From positions 2,418,001-2,482,000 of the forward strand of contig NC_066275.1 of the NCBI RefSeq assembly GCF_905404315.1: a stretch of 64,000 nucleotides of DNA, given 5' to 3'. This document shows, in pieces, positions 10,368-19,821 of this stretch. Position 1 is the first letter of the stretch. Each line of letters begins with the position of its first letter. The DNA is from Leptidea sinapis. Its lineage: Eukaryota; Arthropoda; Insecta; Lepidoptera; Pieridae. The position numbers were made by a program, and so were the translations under genes. The notes below the pieces were generated by a model. It was not told the DNA's origin, made no database searches, and saw only the letters and a program-made list of their open reading frames with translations.

Positions 10368-10600
10368 GGCTATAATCTTGTAAACAAAGAAGATAGCCGA
10401 AATACTCTACGTTTTAAGCAATTGTCCACTTTTAAAATTATCCGGATTATACTTCATGGCCAATGGCAATACTGTAATTACTACAATTTCAAATGACTGC
10501 ACGTTTCATACTCAACTAGATTTAAATTTTTACTTAGCCAGTCAGTCCCTCCCGCCTCTTATTACGTAGTATTTACATACTCTTTGGTTTTGTATTCAGC
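10368..10600 (+). repeat. Dispersed repeat M (copy 1)
   Basis: About 210 bases align in the same orientation with 59533-59745: both start 'ggctataatcttgtaaa'-like, share 'tactgtaattac' and 'cgtttcatact', and end with 'cagtatttag'/'tagtatttac'. Non-coding; family not recognised. Confidence 0.6.
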
Positions 10601-11554
10601 AGTAACTTACGAAACGTGAGTTCAAAAACAAATATATTAAATGAACATGTTTCACCTACGGGATCAAATACCATTGTTTGGACATATTCGACACGAAAAA
10701 GCTCTGAATTACTCGTGACTCTTTTAATTATTAAACGCTGGACAATAGCGGATGTCGCTAGCGGTTGTATTGAACAAAGCACTGGTATTTAATGTATTGA
10801 AAGCTGAATAAATACTGGCCACCTGAATTTTGTTAATCCTTTGCGAATCGTATGTGATTCCAACTACGTTTATTTAGGAATCCAATCCATTGTGACTCTG
10901 TGTTCGGGTGTGACGCTTATATTATGTAAATGACTGTATATAGTCTGGAAGTATAAACAAACAAACATCACAATATATCATTAATAGCACTTCTTCTTAG
11001 TATTTAGTACAACAATAATAAATATATACTTATTCTAAGTCCAAGCAAATTCTCTCATATTCACCATTAAGTAATTATTTTATTTAATTTGTCATTAACC
11101 AATTGCTGTTAAATATTCTATTTTCGTTTTTTTTCTTTATGCATGCTAATTAATGATTTTTTTAAACTTCTTGGAGTTACAATCATATACCAGATTGAGC
11201 TTCATAGCATCAATACTCTATTTATGAAATATTGAATGAAACTATTTTTACTCTGTGTGATAACATATTAATGTAATGAACTCATCTTAAAAACTTTAAG
11301 AACCATAAAAACCAATTAAAATTTACAAAAGATAATTTTTAATGTAAATTAAATAAAGTTTCAACAAAAAGTAACAGGATAAGAAGACGATGTAAGAGAC
11401 TCTCGTTCCAGCTCTTGGTGAATAAACAGCTCTTGATGATGCCTCGTGTAAAGCCGACACACACGAGTCAAACTGAAATTGTGACACTTAACTAAATTAA
11501 CACTAAATATATTCATTCGTAATAAATTCAAATTCAAAATTTCAATTATTACGC
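10601..11554. other. No gene seen
   Basis: AT-rich, no recognisable repeat. A 69-codon open frame on the minus strand (10573-10782) has no domain and is not supported. Confidence 0.4.
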
Positions 11555-11882
11555 GACTTCGTCCGCGTAGATAAAGGGTTTTCAAAAATAATAAGCAAGT
11601 TTGGAATTGAAGATTATCTCATGTCCTATTCCAGTATATTATATGAATCTTATTTCAAGGAAGATTGCTATGGCAAACTAAACCTACTATTGGTATAGTT
11701 ATAGCTCATTGACGTGAATTTAAATTTATCATAAATCCTGCGAGACCCACGGATTTTTCCGGGATAAAATGTCACTTCCCAAGCTCTAGTCTATCGCTGT
11801 ACCAAATTTCATTTCGTAGCTCCAGCGTAAAACTGTAACAAACAAACTTACATACACATTTATAATATTAGTAGGAATGATG
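11555..11882 (+). repeat. Dispersed lepidopteran repeat F (copy 1)
   Basis: Starts 'cgcgacttcgtccgcgtag', contains 'gaagattatctcatgtccta' and 'atcgctgtaccaaatttcat', ends 'tataatattagtaggaatga'. The reverse complement of 23845-24222 is clearly homologous throughout. I know this end sequence as a frequent lepidopteran SINE-like or LINE 3' repeat; no coding content. Confidence 0.7.
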
Positions 11883-11999
11883 GTTCACGTGTTTAATATT
11901 TTTTAAACTGTAAAAAAAACCTTTATGTACATAGCACCAACTCTATGTATGCTCAGTATGTACACAATAAATAGCTTAGAATTAAAAAAAAACATTACC

Positions 12000-12215
12000 T
12001 GTATAAAAAATACATGAGTGAAAAGGAAACCATTACACAAATCCCGGTTTTGGTCAGGGCATTGAAAATACAAAAGGAATAAAAATGTAATTGTATGGTT
12101 ATTTAACATAAACTCGGTTCCGTTTCCATTAGCCTCGGCAATTAACGGTAAGGGCTGCATGAATTTCACAGCAAAGGGTCTAAATAACGATATATCATTG
12201 CTGTATAATGGTGAG
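12000..12215 (+). repeat. Dispersed repeat G (copy 1)
   Basis: Shares 'ggaaaccattac-caaatccc', 'aataggaataaaaat'-like and 'atatatcatt' with 27145-27360 in the same orientation. Non-coding, not recognised. Confidence 0.6.
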
Positions 12216-12509
12216 CCTTATAAAGCCACTTCAAATATGACATTCTGATTTAAATAATTTTGTCACGGGTAAGAAACCCTGGGTTTCAAGTAGGGGCTAG
12301 CGTAACCATTAGGAGGAACATTTTAAATATTATATTCATATTATATTATATTCTTCATTCATTGTCATAAGCAATTTTGGTACTTACCACTTATCTATTT
12401 CAATAATAAAGGTTGCCCATCAAAATTAATAGGTATTTTGGCAATTAACAACAAGCAAAGTTCGTTTCTAAGTACACTCAGCAAGATGTAAACGAAATGA
12501 AAACTCATC

Positions 12510-12860
12510 AAAATCTAAAACTAAATCAAAGTCTCATGCAACTGCGAGGTATATTAACGAGACTTCAAAAGCCCTCGAGCGCTTATAGCCAAAATATTTC
12601 AGCCCAATACCAGTATATCAGTACCTGTCATTGCACGGAGAACCGGCAATAAATATATCGAATGATAGAAGCCACCTAAATCTCATGTTACGTGGTCGTG
12701 CCAAGTGAACGGACCGCAGATTTAGATTCTCAATTGTTTTTCTGCCTTGGCACCGCGATGTCGGAGTGGCCCTGATTTATACGTCCGCTTTCCAATTAGC
12801 CACTCGAAGTGATTTTATTTATCGTTTCTGTGATTTGATTCTTTAAAGTTTTTGGGATAC
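12510..12860 (+). repeat. Dispersed repeat C (copy 1)
   Basis: A roughly 350-base block is shared in direct orientation with 30975-31345 and in shorter form with 24370-24575. Best conserved parts: 'gccaagtgaac', 'tttctgc-ttggcaccgcg', 'tgtcggagtgg' and 'tttccaattagccactcgaa'. No coding frame is kept across copies. Not a family I recognise. Confidence 0.65.
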
Positions 12861-14559
12861 GTTGTGATGGACGAAACTACCCCGAGTATTTCGAGAATTG
12901 TTAAACTCAGTTTAAATATTGACACAACGTGACATTTAGTTTCGCGCGTATTTTAAGTATATTTATTTATACCAGAGGTTCCACAGTCGTATTACAACTG
13001 TCTTTTACGTATTCAATAAAATTTAAATCGTGATCCTGCCGTGTCTCTTTTATAAGTGTTTTTTTTTTTTCAAAAAGAACATTGAATTCGCCTAGAACTA
13101 ATGTAATGCAGGCCAAAGAATATTTTTTATATATTGTGTCTGTTTGTTGTGCACGCTCATATCATAAACGGCTAAGCTGATTCGATTATGAAAGAATTTT
13201 TTATGTGATATAAATGGCGCCCCGAGAGAAAAGAAACGGTGCAAAAAACTGTTCCAGCATTCGTTTTTTGCGCTCTTTTTAATAAAAAATCACAATATTG
13301 TATTATATTGACTGCTGTGGCGGTGAATGAATATATATAATTTTCAAAACCTTGAATTTACGCTCGATTCAATAAAATCTAATTAATATAAGGCTCGAGC
13401 AATCTTTGGTATTAATCATTGTTATTATTATTTTACCCTTTCTCCGTACGACAAACAGAATATTGCTAAAGATTTGTGCATGTTTATTTTAGTTTCTTTC
13501 TTTAAATACTGTTCATAGTGTGACTTACTTGGTGTTAGTAATGACATCTACGGGTGTTTGCGCACATTGTGTTTTATTAGACTAAGTTTGCCGCTGCGAT
13601 TGTAGTTACTATAATTTATTAAAGTACCTTGAGACTGTATGTTATACACTTTTTGCAAACCAAAGAAAATGCAGCTATTGTAAATACTGTTATTAATTGT
13701 GTTTTCTGTAGATTGTAATTTGTATTTAGGTAATTTTGTTATTGTTAAGTTCCACATCTTCCTTAAATTTTATAAATTCACATGTTTTAGCCGTTAAAAA
13801 ACTGGAAAGACCTTTTGATAGATAATCTGATAGTGTAAATACAATTGAATAATCGTTGATGCGTTGTGTTTAGTTTTAAGCTGACTATAATATATTCATT
13901 CATTATGATGATTGAATAGCAGTCAAATAAGCATATTAATAAAATGCATATTTACATAAAAACTACTATTTTTTTAGTACCACACTGCGAACTTTCTCAC
14001 TTAATTTTTTTTCTCTCCAGCTATAGGGAATATAATATAGTTATTATAATGTTGACCCACTTGCATTACAATCTAGCCTTAACTTAGACTAATAAGTAAT
14101 TCTACTTTAACTTAAACTGCTAGATAGATTAAAGTTCTGTCTATTCTATCCATTAACACATTTCTTAATGTCTCTATTGTCTCAATGAGCGTTAAATTTA
14201 AACGTTTAATTATTATTTATAAAAAAACTATATCTTTGTTACTGACAGCGAACTTAAACTCGTTAAAACATTGGTGACAATCTTCACAATGATACTGACA
14301 GTTATTTTTTCCTCACATTAGAATATTGTGGAAAACGAGATTATGAGGCGTGAACATTTTAAAGACCTGAATTTTAAGGCAATCAACACAGTAAAACACC
14401 ATGATTGTATTTGGACAGATGGTAGTCAGTATGTGTGGTGTGTGTGTCTGTGAAGTTAGGAATGTGTTAAAGTATTAATTATTTTTTTATAAAATATTTA
14501 TGATAATTTACTAGTCTACTATTAACAACAATAATTTAATTTGTAGTGACTATGTTCAT
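12861..14559. other. Mostly unannotated AT-rich sequence
   Basis: Apart from the LINE tail at 13213-13315 I see no gene, RNA or repeat here. Open frames are short and AT-driven. Confidence 0.4.
13213..13315 (-). mobile_element. LINE 3' UTR fragment (same family as 50169-51858)
   Basis: 'aaatggcgcc-cgagaga-aagaa-cggtgcaa' and 'gcgctctttttaataaaaa' match 50265-50345, the 3' UTR of the LINE nested in the BEL element. Only the tail was inserted or kept. Confidence 0.65.
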
Positions 14560-14960
14560 CATAATCAGCCGGAAGGCGTCCACTGCTGGAAAGGCCTCCC
14601 CCAAAGATTTCCACCATGATCGGTCCTGCGCTGCCCACATCCAACGTATTCCAGCGATCTTGACCAGATCGTCGGTCCATCTTGTGGGGGGCTACCAACA
14701 CTGCGACTTCCAGTACGTGGTCGCCATTCGAGGACTTTACTGCCCCAACGGCCATCTGTCCGTCAGATTATGTGCCCTGCTCACTGCCACTTCAGTTTCG
14801 CAATCATTTGGACTATGTGACTTTGGTTCTCCTAGGGATCTCCTCATTTCTGACTCACAGGGAAACTCCGAGCATAGCCCTCTCCAGTGCACTCTGAGCT
14901 TTCTCATGAGTCCCATAGTTAGCGACCACGTCTGCGTAACTACGTTAATAGTCTGAAATA
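14560..14960 (-). pseudogene. RTE-like LINE C-terminal remnant (family P, copy 2)
   Basis: The longest P copy apart from the interrupted one. The minus strand reads decayed MRKLRV- (about 14905), KVTDI/KLKWQ-like (about 14800) and PPTRWTDDLVKIAGIRW (about 14670) segments and ends near 'cggaaggcgtccactgctgg'. Frameshifts separate them. Typical of the last 120 codons of RTE-type reverse transcriptases in insects (from memory). Confidence 0.8.
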
Positions 14961-15212
14961 ATGTAAATATTTTGTTAGATGTACCAAGAGAACAATAACC
15001 CGCGGGGCCATTAGCAAAGTTGGAAGAGCCATTCTCCTGGCACACGTGCAAATCATAAATACACTTAAAGCTTGAAATATTACCAGAATTTTGGATGATA
15101 ATTACATCATTACTGTGCAATCCTAATCATACTTCTCTTAGAGCTATTAATGTTATGTAAAGTATTTTGGTTTATAACAACATAATATACGTAGGAAGAC
15201 CATAACATTAAA
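14961..15212. other. No gene seen
   Basis: Short stretch between repeats P and B; no signal. Confidence 0.4.
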
Positions 15213-15520
15213 CCAGTGGGAGACTCCTTTGCACAGTATGCCGACTAGATTATGAGTACTTCAACGGCGCCTATTTCGCCTATTTTGCCGTGGAACAGTA
15301 ATGTGTAAACATTACTGTGTTTCGGTCTGAAGGGCGCCGTAGCTAGTGAAGTTACTGGGCAAATGACACTTAAAATCTCGTCTCAAGGGCGAGCGCTATT
15401 GTAGCGCAGTGGTTTTTCAAGAATCTTGAGCGGCACTGCATTGTAATGGACAGAGCGTATCAAATACCATCACCTAAACGTCGTTTCTGTCTCGTCCCTT
15501 ATTTCATATAAATGAAATGA
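15213..15520 (+). repeat. Dispersed repeat B (copy 1)
   Basis: Family B is about 300 bp. It begins with 'ccagtgggag-ctcctttgcac', contains 'ggcgccgtagctagtgaa' and 'attactgggcaaatgag', has two stem-loops ('cagtaatg...cattactg' and the arms around 'gtgccgctcag...ctgagcggcac') and ends in 'gtcccttattttcat' plus an A run. Thirteen pieces occur in the window. The A tail and truncations fit a SINE or a LINE 3' end; no ORF is conserved. In this copy the left half of the second stem is lost. Confidence 0.8.
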
Positions 15521-15599
15521 AAAAAATGTTTGCTTTCACCACATCTGAATTATATCTGAATATATTGGGAAGCCAAACACTTTCAATTATAAACCATTT

Positions 15600-15686
15600 T
15601 GATGTGTATACAGGTACGCGTCAATGATACACGACAGTCGGATTCAAACTGGTTTATTGGAACGGCTACCTTACACAGATGCAACA
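15600..15686 (-). repeat. 3' LTR of the Gypsy element
   Basis: 87 bp, TG...CA ends, contains 'aataaa' (a poly-A signal) near its middle. The polypurine tract lies immediately inside at about 15687-15697. It differs from the 5' LTR by one indel and one or two substitutions near 15620. Confidence 0.9.
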
Positions 15687-15738
15687 TTTTTCCCCTCATA
15701 AATTATAATATGTAACATGTATATGAAAACAAAAAACT

Positions 15739-16239
15739 TTACTTAAATGCTAATTTTATATTTTCTTTGGCATTTAAAGCAGCTTTCCGGGGTATGGAAA
15801 TATTTACATATTTAGCAAGCGCGATCGGCGGTGGTGTAGACTGTATTTTACTTTGCGGAGATGTGACCTTTAATGCATCACCACTCTCCTCCCCTACGCC
15901 ATCGTAAAAGTCACCCTCACTGTCATAGACAATTTCATGGGTGTCACTCACAGGATCCGATTGTCTGTTGCTTGCCGCCACATCCACGGCGCTACGGAGA
16001 GAGTGTCGTGATTTTCTTGCCTGCATGCCAATGACTTGGTCTACGTGTCGTTTATGTGTCCGACCGTCCTGCGCTCTCACGTTATACGTTACTGGACCGA
16101 TGCGGTCGGTGACCACGCCCTCCGCCCACTTATCGGCGGACTTAGTGTAGTCACGTAACATAACAGAGTCTCCCACCTCGGCCACACGGAGCCGGGCAAC
16201 GCCGGGGCGCAGCTCTCGGTCCAGCTGCTTGCTGCGCAC
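15739..16239 (-). CDS. Integrase C-terminal (GPY/F-type) domain
   Basis: The 166-codon frame includes VGDSVMLRDY and DRIGPVTYNVRA, the GPY/F module that closes Gypsy integrases. It is followed by a polar, low-homology tail to the stop at 15739, 53 bases from the 3' LTR. It completes pol in a third frame. Confidence 0.85.
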   Translation of the reverse strand: MRSKQLDRELRPGVARLRVAEVGDSVMLRDYTKSADKWAEGVVTDRIGPVTYNVRAQDGRTHKRHVDQVIGMQARKSRHSLRSAVDVAASNRQSDPVSDTHEIVYDSEGDFYDGVGEESGDALKVTSPQSKIQSTPPPIALAKYVNISIPRKAALNAKENIKLAFK

Positions 16240-16735
16240 GCGCTCGGCGGCGTCTGGGCGCAGCAGGTCGAGGCGGCCGCGCAGTTATGACCCAGGAATG
16301 CCACGGATGGCTCCACTTTGGTCGTGCTCTGCTCCGTGTTCCTGTATGTAAATAAAAATCTACACAAAGCCGTGTTGGGATCCTCATTTTCTGTATAGGC
16401 CTTTTTTAATGCCTTTTTAATCGAACGCACTGCGTTCTCCGTCGCTCCGTTGGTGGCGGGGTGATACGGCGGTATCAACGTGTGTTTAATACCGTTACAC
16501 TGAAGGTACCGAGCGAATTCTCTTGACGAAAAAGGTGGTCCGTTGTCACTCACGATTCTCTTGGGTAAACCAAAACGCGCAAATAACCGCCTCAATGCAA
16601 GTATGACAACCGCCGCGGAAGTTTTTCAGCTTCAATCCATTTTGAATGTGCATCTATAACTACCAAGTAATAACTATTTTTAAATGGACCAAGGAAATCC
16701 AGGTGTAAGCGAGACCAAGGTTCGCTGGGCCGCGG
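16089..16735 (-). pseudogene. Integrase catalytic core, frameshifted
   Basis: First catalytic Asp in LHLDFLG (about 16695); a frameshift near 16610; then the second Asp in IVSDNGPPF (about 16550) and the Glu in NGATENAVRSIKKALK (about 16440). All three DDE residues are present. A further frameshift near 16280 moves into the C-terminal frame; there the base composition turns sharply GC-rich (16195-16275). Confidence 0.85.
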
Positions 16736-17182
16736 CTACGAGTGTAGCGGGGCGGTGGGGGGCACAGCCCGTACCTGCCTGCACGCCACACACTCGCGCG
16801 ACACTTGCTCGATGTCGTCGTCGATGTTCTCCCACCAAACATAATTACGGGCTATTTGTTTCATTTTGACTATGCCAGGGTGACCATCATGAATTTCTTT
16901 TAAAATCATTTCCCGCAAAGACATAGGAATAATAACTCTATAGCCCCATGTTAAGCAGCCTTGATCGACGTGTATGGTTTCCATTCTGTTGAAATAAGGT
17001 TTTTCTATCTCGCGTGTACAATTTACCGGCCAACCATACGATGCGTAACCAAAAATTTTGCTCAACAAAGGGTCCTTTGCAGTCTCAGTTTTAACTAGTT
17101 CAAAACTGACTGGAAAGCCTTCCTGAACATAATTTAAATAACTATACTCAGAGTCCTCACATGTAGATTGACGATTTGTCAA
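16736..17182 (-). CDS. Integrase zinc-binding domain (part of pol)
   Basis: 148 codons. The HHCC zinc finger is visible (HDGHPG, then CVACRQ about 30 residues later). The frame ends at a TAG (about 16733) where a Trp codon is expected; the same frame continues past it into the catalytic core (WSRLHLDFLGPF). It is part of the interrupted pol and not a separate gene. Confidence 0.85.
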   Translation of the reverse strand: MTNRQSTCEDSEYSYLNYVQEGFPVSFELVKTETAKDPLLSKIFGYASYGWPVNCTREIEKPYFNRMETIHVDQGCLTWGYRVIIPMSLREMILKEIHDGHPGIVKMKQIARNYVWWENIDDDIEQVSRECVACRQVRAVPPTAPLHS

Positions 17183-17479
17183 TGCTAAAGGAAGACGGGA
17201 GAGAGCATCAGCAAAGCAGTTATTTTTAGAATTAACGAATTCAATTTCATAGTCGTATGCGGCCAGCTTAACGGCATATCATTGCAATCGACTGGCAGCT
17301 GTCACAGGAATTACCTTGTTTTTACCAAAAAAGTAACTCAGAGGACGGTGATCGCTACGAAGTGTGAAATGTCTACGATAAATATACTGGTGGTGTTTTG
17401 AAACTCCAAAAACAATAGCTAGAGCTTCTTTATCCAACTGCGAGTAATTAACTTCAGCCGCGTTCAAGGTACGCAACAC
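17183..17479 (-). pseudogene. RNase H continuation and linker, frameshifted
   Basis: Continues RNase H with the second acidic residue in YSQLDKEALAIVFGV and the SDHRPL motif. A TGA at about 17279 stops it where family members have Arg, after which the same frame reads YAVKLAAYDYEIEFV and the ADALSR motif up to the integrase region. Confidence 0.85.
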
Positions 17480-18738
17480 ACCGGCCGCTCGCTACCGTCG
17501 ACGTACCGTTGAGTCAGTACTGCCCCCACGCCGTACGCGCTGCTATCCACTGATAAAATTAATGGAAGGCTCGGATCATAGTGTGCTAACACCGGAGAAC
17601 TGCTTAACACCTTATTTATCTTATTAAAAGCTCTGTCACATTCGACAGACCATTCCCATTTTACATTTTTCTTAAGTAGATTATACATAGGTTTTAAAAT
17701 ATCACTCATGTTACAACAAAACTTTGAATAAAAATTCACAAGCCCCATGAAACTTTTCAATTGTGTAATATAATCAGGTCTAGGCGCTGCCACAATGGCT
17801 GCAATTTTTTTTGAATCTGTGTGCAAACCTTGCTTATCAATTTTGTAACCGAGGTAGGTGACACAATCTTTAAAAAACTGACATTTTTCAAAATTTATTC
17901 TTAACCCGTTTTCTTTTAACCTTTGTAGCACCGCCCTTAAATTGCTTAAATGACTTGCCCTATCCTTCCCCGTAACACAGATATCGTCAGCAAATACCGC
18001 AGTAGAAGGAAGGCCGCATAAGACCTCTTCCATAATTTTTTGAAAATTTTCGGGAATGCATTTGATTCCGAATGGTACACGTCTATACACAAAAGTGCCC
18101 AAATGTGTAGTAAAGGCGGTCATGAGTTGTGAATATTTGTGTAATATACATTGTTGGAAAGCATTCGATAAATCTAATTTCGTATACTGTTCACCCCCTC
18201 CCAGGGTTGCAAACAGGTCGTCGATACGCGGCAGCGGGTAATGGCAGTCTTTCAGTAATGGATTTATAGTGATTTTATAATCTCCACACAACCGAATATT
18301 ACCGTTAGCTTTGACCACCGGCACTATAGGTGTGCCGTAGTCTGACCTCTCAACCTTGTATAAGACCCCTTCCCGCTGGAGCCTATCGAGTTCCTTTTCA
18401 ACTGCGTCTCGTATCGCCAGTGGCAAAAGGCGCGCTTTTACAAACACCGGCGTTTTATCCTTCAACAACAATTTAAATTTTGATTTGAATGTACCGAGAC
18501 CTTCTGCGAATACTTCTAGAAAATCACTTCTTAGTGACGTCGCTATTGAGTCGCTTTCTATTAAATTGTGATATTCTACCATCGCCAATTTTAATTGCTT
18601 AATCCAAGTCCTACCCATTAAAGGCGGACCCCTCTTTTCAATAACATATAAATTTAACTTTGCATGATTCTTCCCACAAGAAACATTGACAATAATGAAT
18701 CCTAAAGTCTCAATAACGTCGCCCGTATACGATTTCAA
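17464..18738 (-). CDS. Gypsy reverse transcriptase and start of RNase H
   Basis: 424 codons. The reverse transcriptase fingers/palm spans about 95-280, with first catalytic Asp in TKLDLSNAFQQ (189) and FADD at 249-252; the YLGY and GLVNFYSKF thumb/connection motifs follow, and the first RNase H Asp is in SVDSSAYGVGAVL (398). The frame ends early because of a small deletion frameshift at about 17470; RNase H resumes in the next frame. The protease tail and this frame overlap, as expected if translated by frameshifting. Confidence 0.92.
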   Translation of the reverse strand: MKSYTGDVIETLGFIIVNVSCGKNHAKLNLYVIEKRGPPLMGRTWIKQLKLAMVEYHNLIESDSIATSLRSDFLEVFAEGLGTFKSKFKLLLKDKTPVFVKARLLPLAIRDAVEKELDRLQREGVLYKVERSDYGTPIVPVVKANGNIRLCGDYKITINPLLKDCHYPLPRIDDLFATLGGGEQYTKLDLSNAFQQCILHKYSQLMTAFTTHLGTFVYRRVPFGIKCIPENFQKIMEEVLCGLPSTAVFADDICVTGKDRASHLSNLRAVLQRLKENGLRINFEKCQFFKDCVTYLGYKIDKQGLHTDSKKIAAIVAAPRPDYITQLKSFMGLVNFYSKFCCNMSDILKPMYNLLKKNVKWEWSVECDRAFNKINKVLSSSPVLAHYDPSLPLILSVDSSAYGVGAVLTQRYVDGSERPVCCVP

Positions 18739-19513
18739 AAATAATATTTTTTTCTTTTAAAGGGATGTTCGAGAAGTACTTATGGTAAAAATCTTTGGAA
18801 ATGGCCGATATTTTACTCCCAGTGTCAATTTCAAATTTACATTTTGTATTTTCGACATTTAATAACATATAATAGGGTCCATCACCCTCACTATTTATTA
18901 CTAAATTATAAAAATGACAGTCCTCCCCTTCACAGTCTGAGTCATTGAAAAAAAACTGACCTATTTTTGGCTTCACTCCCTTAATACATTCACTTTTATT
19001 TTTATCACACACTGCTTTTAAATGGCCTTTTTCACCATAATTATCACATGTGTAACGCTTAAACCGACACTTGCCTTCTGAATGGCCGTGTTTACCACAA
19101 CGAGCACAAGCGCGCTGCGCCCGGCCGGCGCCTGCTCCTCCGCGGTGGCCGCCAGCTGCGCCCACTCCTCCGAACCGATGTAGGCCGTAGTCGGGCGGCG
19201 CTGCTCCCGCGGGCGTCGCTCGCGCGCCGACGCCCCCTGCGCCCGGTGCGCACGCGGTCGCCGCGTGCCGTTCTGTCGCTTCTAGCGCCAACGCCAATTC
19301 CACTGCTCGTTTGTAATGAATGCTTTTCTCAGCAAAAATCCTCGACCTCAAATCATTGACCTCCAACCAGGAACCAAAGTTGCAAGTTTTTGCTAAATGT
19401 TTCAGCGCTTGAAGGTAATCTCGAACATTCTCGCCGTGCCGTTGAGTCCTTTGCCTAAAAATGTGCCGTTCTGCAATTTCCGATTTCTCAGGTTCCAAAT
19501 GTTCCTTCACCAA
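18710..19513 (-). CDS. gag nucleocapsid and protease part
   Basis: 267 codons. Residues about 1-75 resemble the C-terminal part of Gypsy capsid (RQRTQRHGENVRDYLQALKH). A Gly/Ala-rich GC-rich stretch follows (about 76-133), then two zinc knuckles: CX2CX4HX4C at 136-149 and a degenerate one at 156-169 with Tyr in place of the second Cys. The aspartic protease active site DTG is at 230-232. The N-terminal capsid is absent and only about 215 bases separate this frame from the 5' LTR, so gag is probably internally deleted. The start at 19513 is just the first Met of the open frame; the frame runs upstream of it. It overlaps the next ORF by 29 bases in another frame. Confidence 0.85.
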   Translation of the reverse strand: MVKEHLEPEKSEIAERHIFRQRTQRHGENVRDYLQALKHLAKTCNFGSWLEVNDLRSRIFAEKSIHYKRAVELALALEATERHAATACAPGAGGVGARATPAGAAPPDYGLHRFGGVGAAGGHRGGAGAGRAQRACARCGKHGHSEGKCRFKRYTCDNYGEKGHLKAVCDKNKSECIKGVKPKIGQFFFNDSDCEGEDCHFYNLVINSEGDGPYYMLLNVENTKCKFEIDTGSKISAISKDFYHKYFSNIPLKEKNIIFEIVYGRRY

Positions 19514-19728
19514 ATTGATAAGTTGGGGCGTTAACTGGGGCGTCGGGAGCGCTTAAATCACACATTTAACTCATTCAATGTAATAAATTGGTTTAATCGG
19601 CGGATGTAGGCATCCCAGTTATTATTGCCTACATTAAATGGTAATGGTGGCTAATTTTCCTATAGGCATGATAATAGATTCACACGCGAATAGTTAAAAA
19701 TGAGGTTACGTATTCACCTCGTCGCCAG

Positions 19729-19816
19729 TGATGTGTATACAGGTACGCAATCAATGATACACGACAGTCGGATTCAAACTGGTTTATTGGAACGGCTACC
19801 TTACACAGATGCAACA
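19729..19816 (-). repeat. 5' LTR of the Gypsy element
   Basis: 88 bp, same ends as the 3' LTR. The inner edge is followed on the minus strand by 'ctggcgacgaggtgaata', in the position of the tRNA primer-binding site; the tRNA is not identified. No TATA box is visible in so short an LTR. Confidence 0.9.
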
Positions 19817-19821
19817 CATTT

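Larger units (their letters stand above)
15600..19816 (-). mobile_element. Gypsy-type LTR retrotransposon, structurally complete
   Basis: The element is 4,217 bp, flanked by the 5 bp target duplication CATTT (15595-15599 and 19817-19821). LTRs of 87 and 88 bp begin TGTTGC and end ACATCA on the minus strand. A primer-binding-like 'tggcgacgaggtg' follows the 5' LTR and a polypurine tract 'gaggggaaaaa' precedes the 3' LTR. Order gag-protease, reverse transcriptase, RNase H, integrase, which is the Gypsy order. The 5' part of gag seems missing. Pol carries at least two in-frame stops and three frameshifts, so it is not autonomous. Confidence 0.92.
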
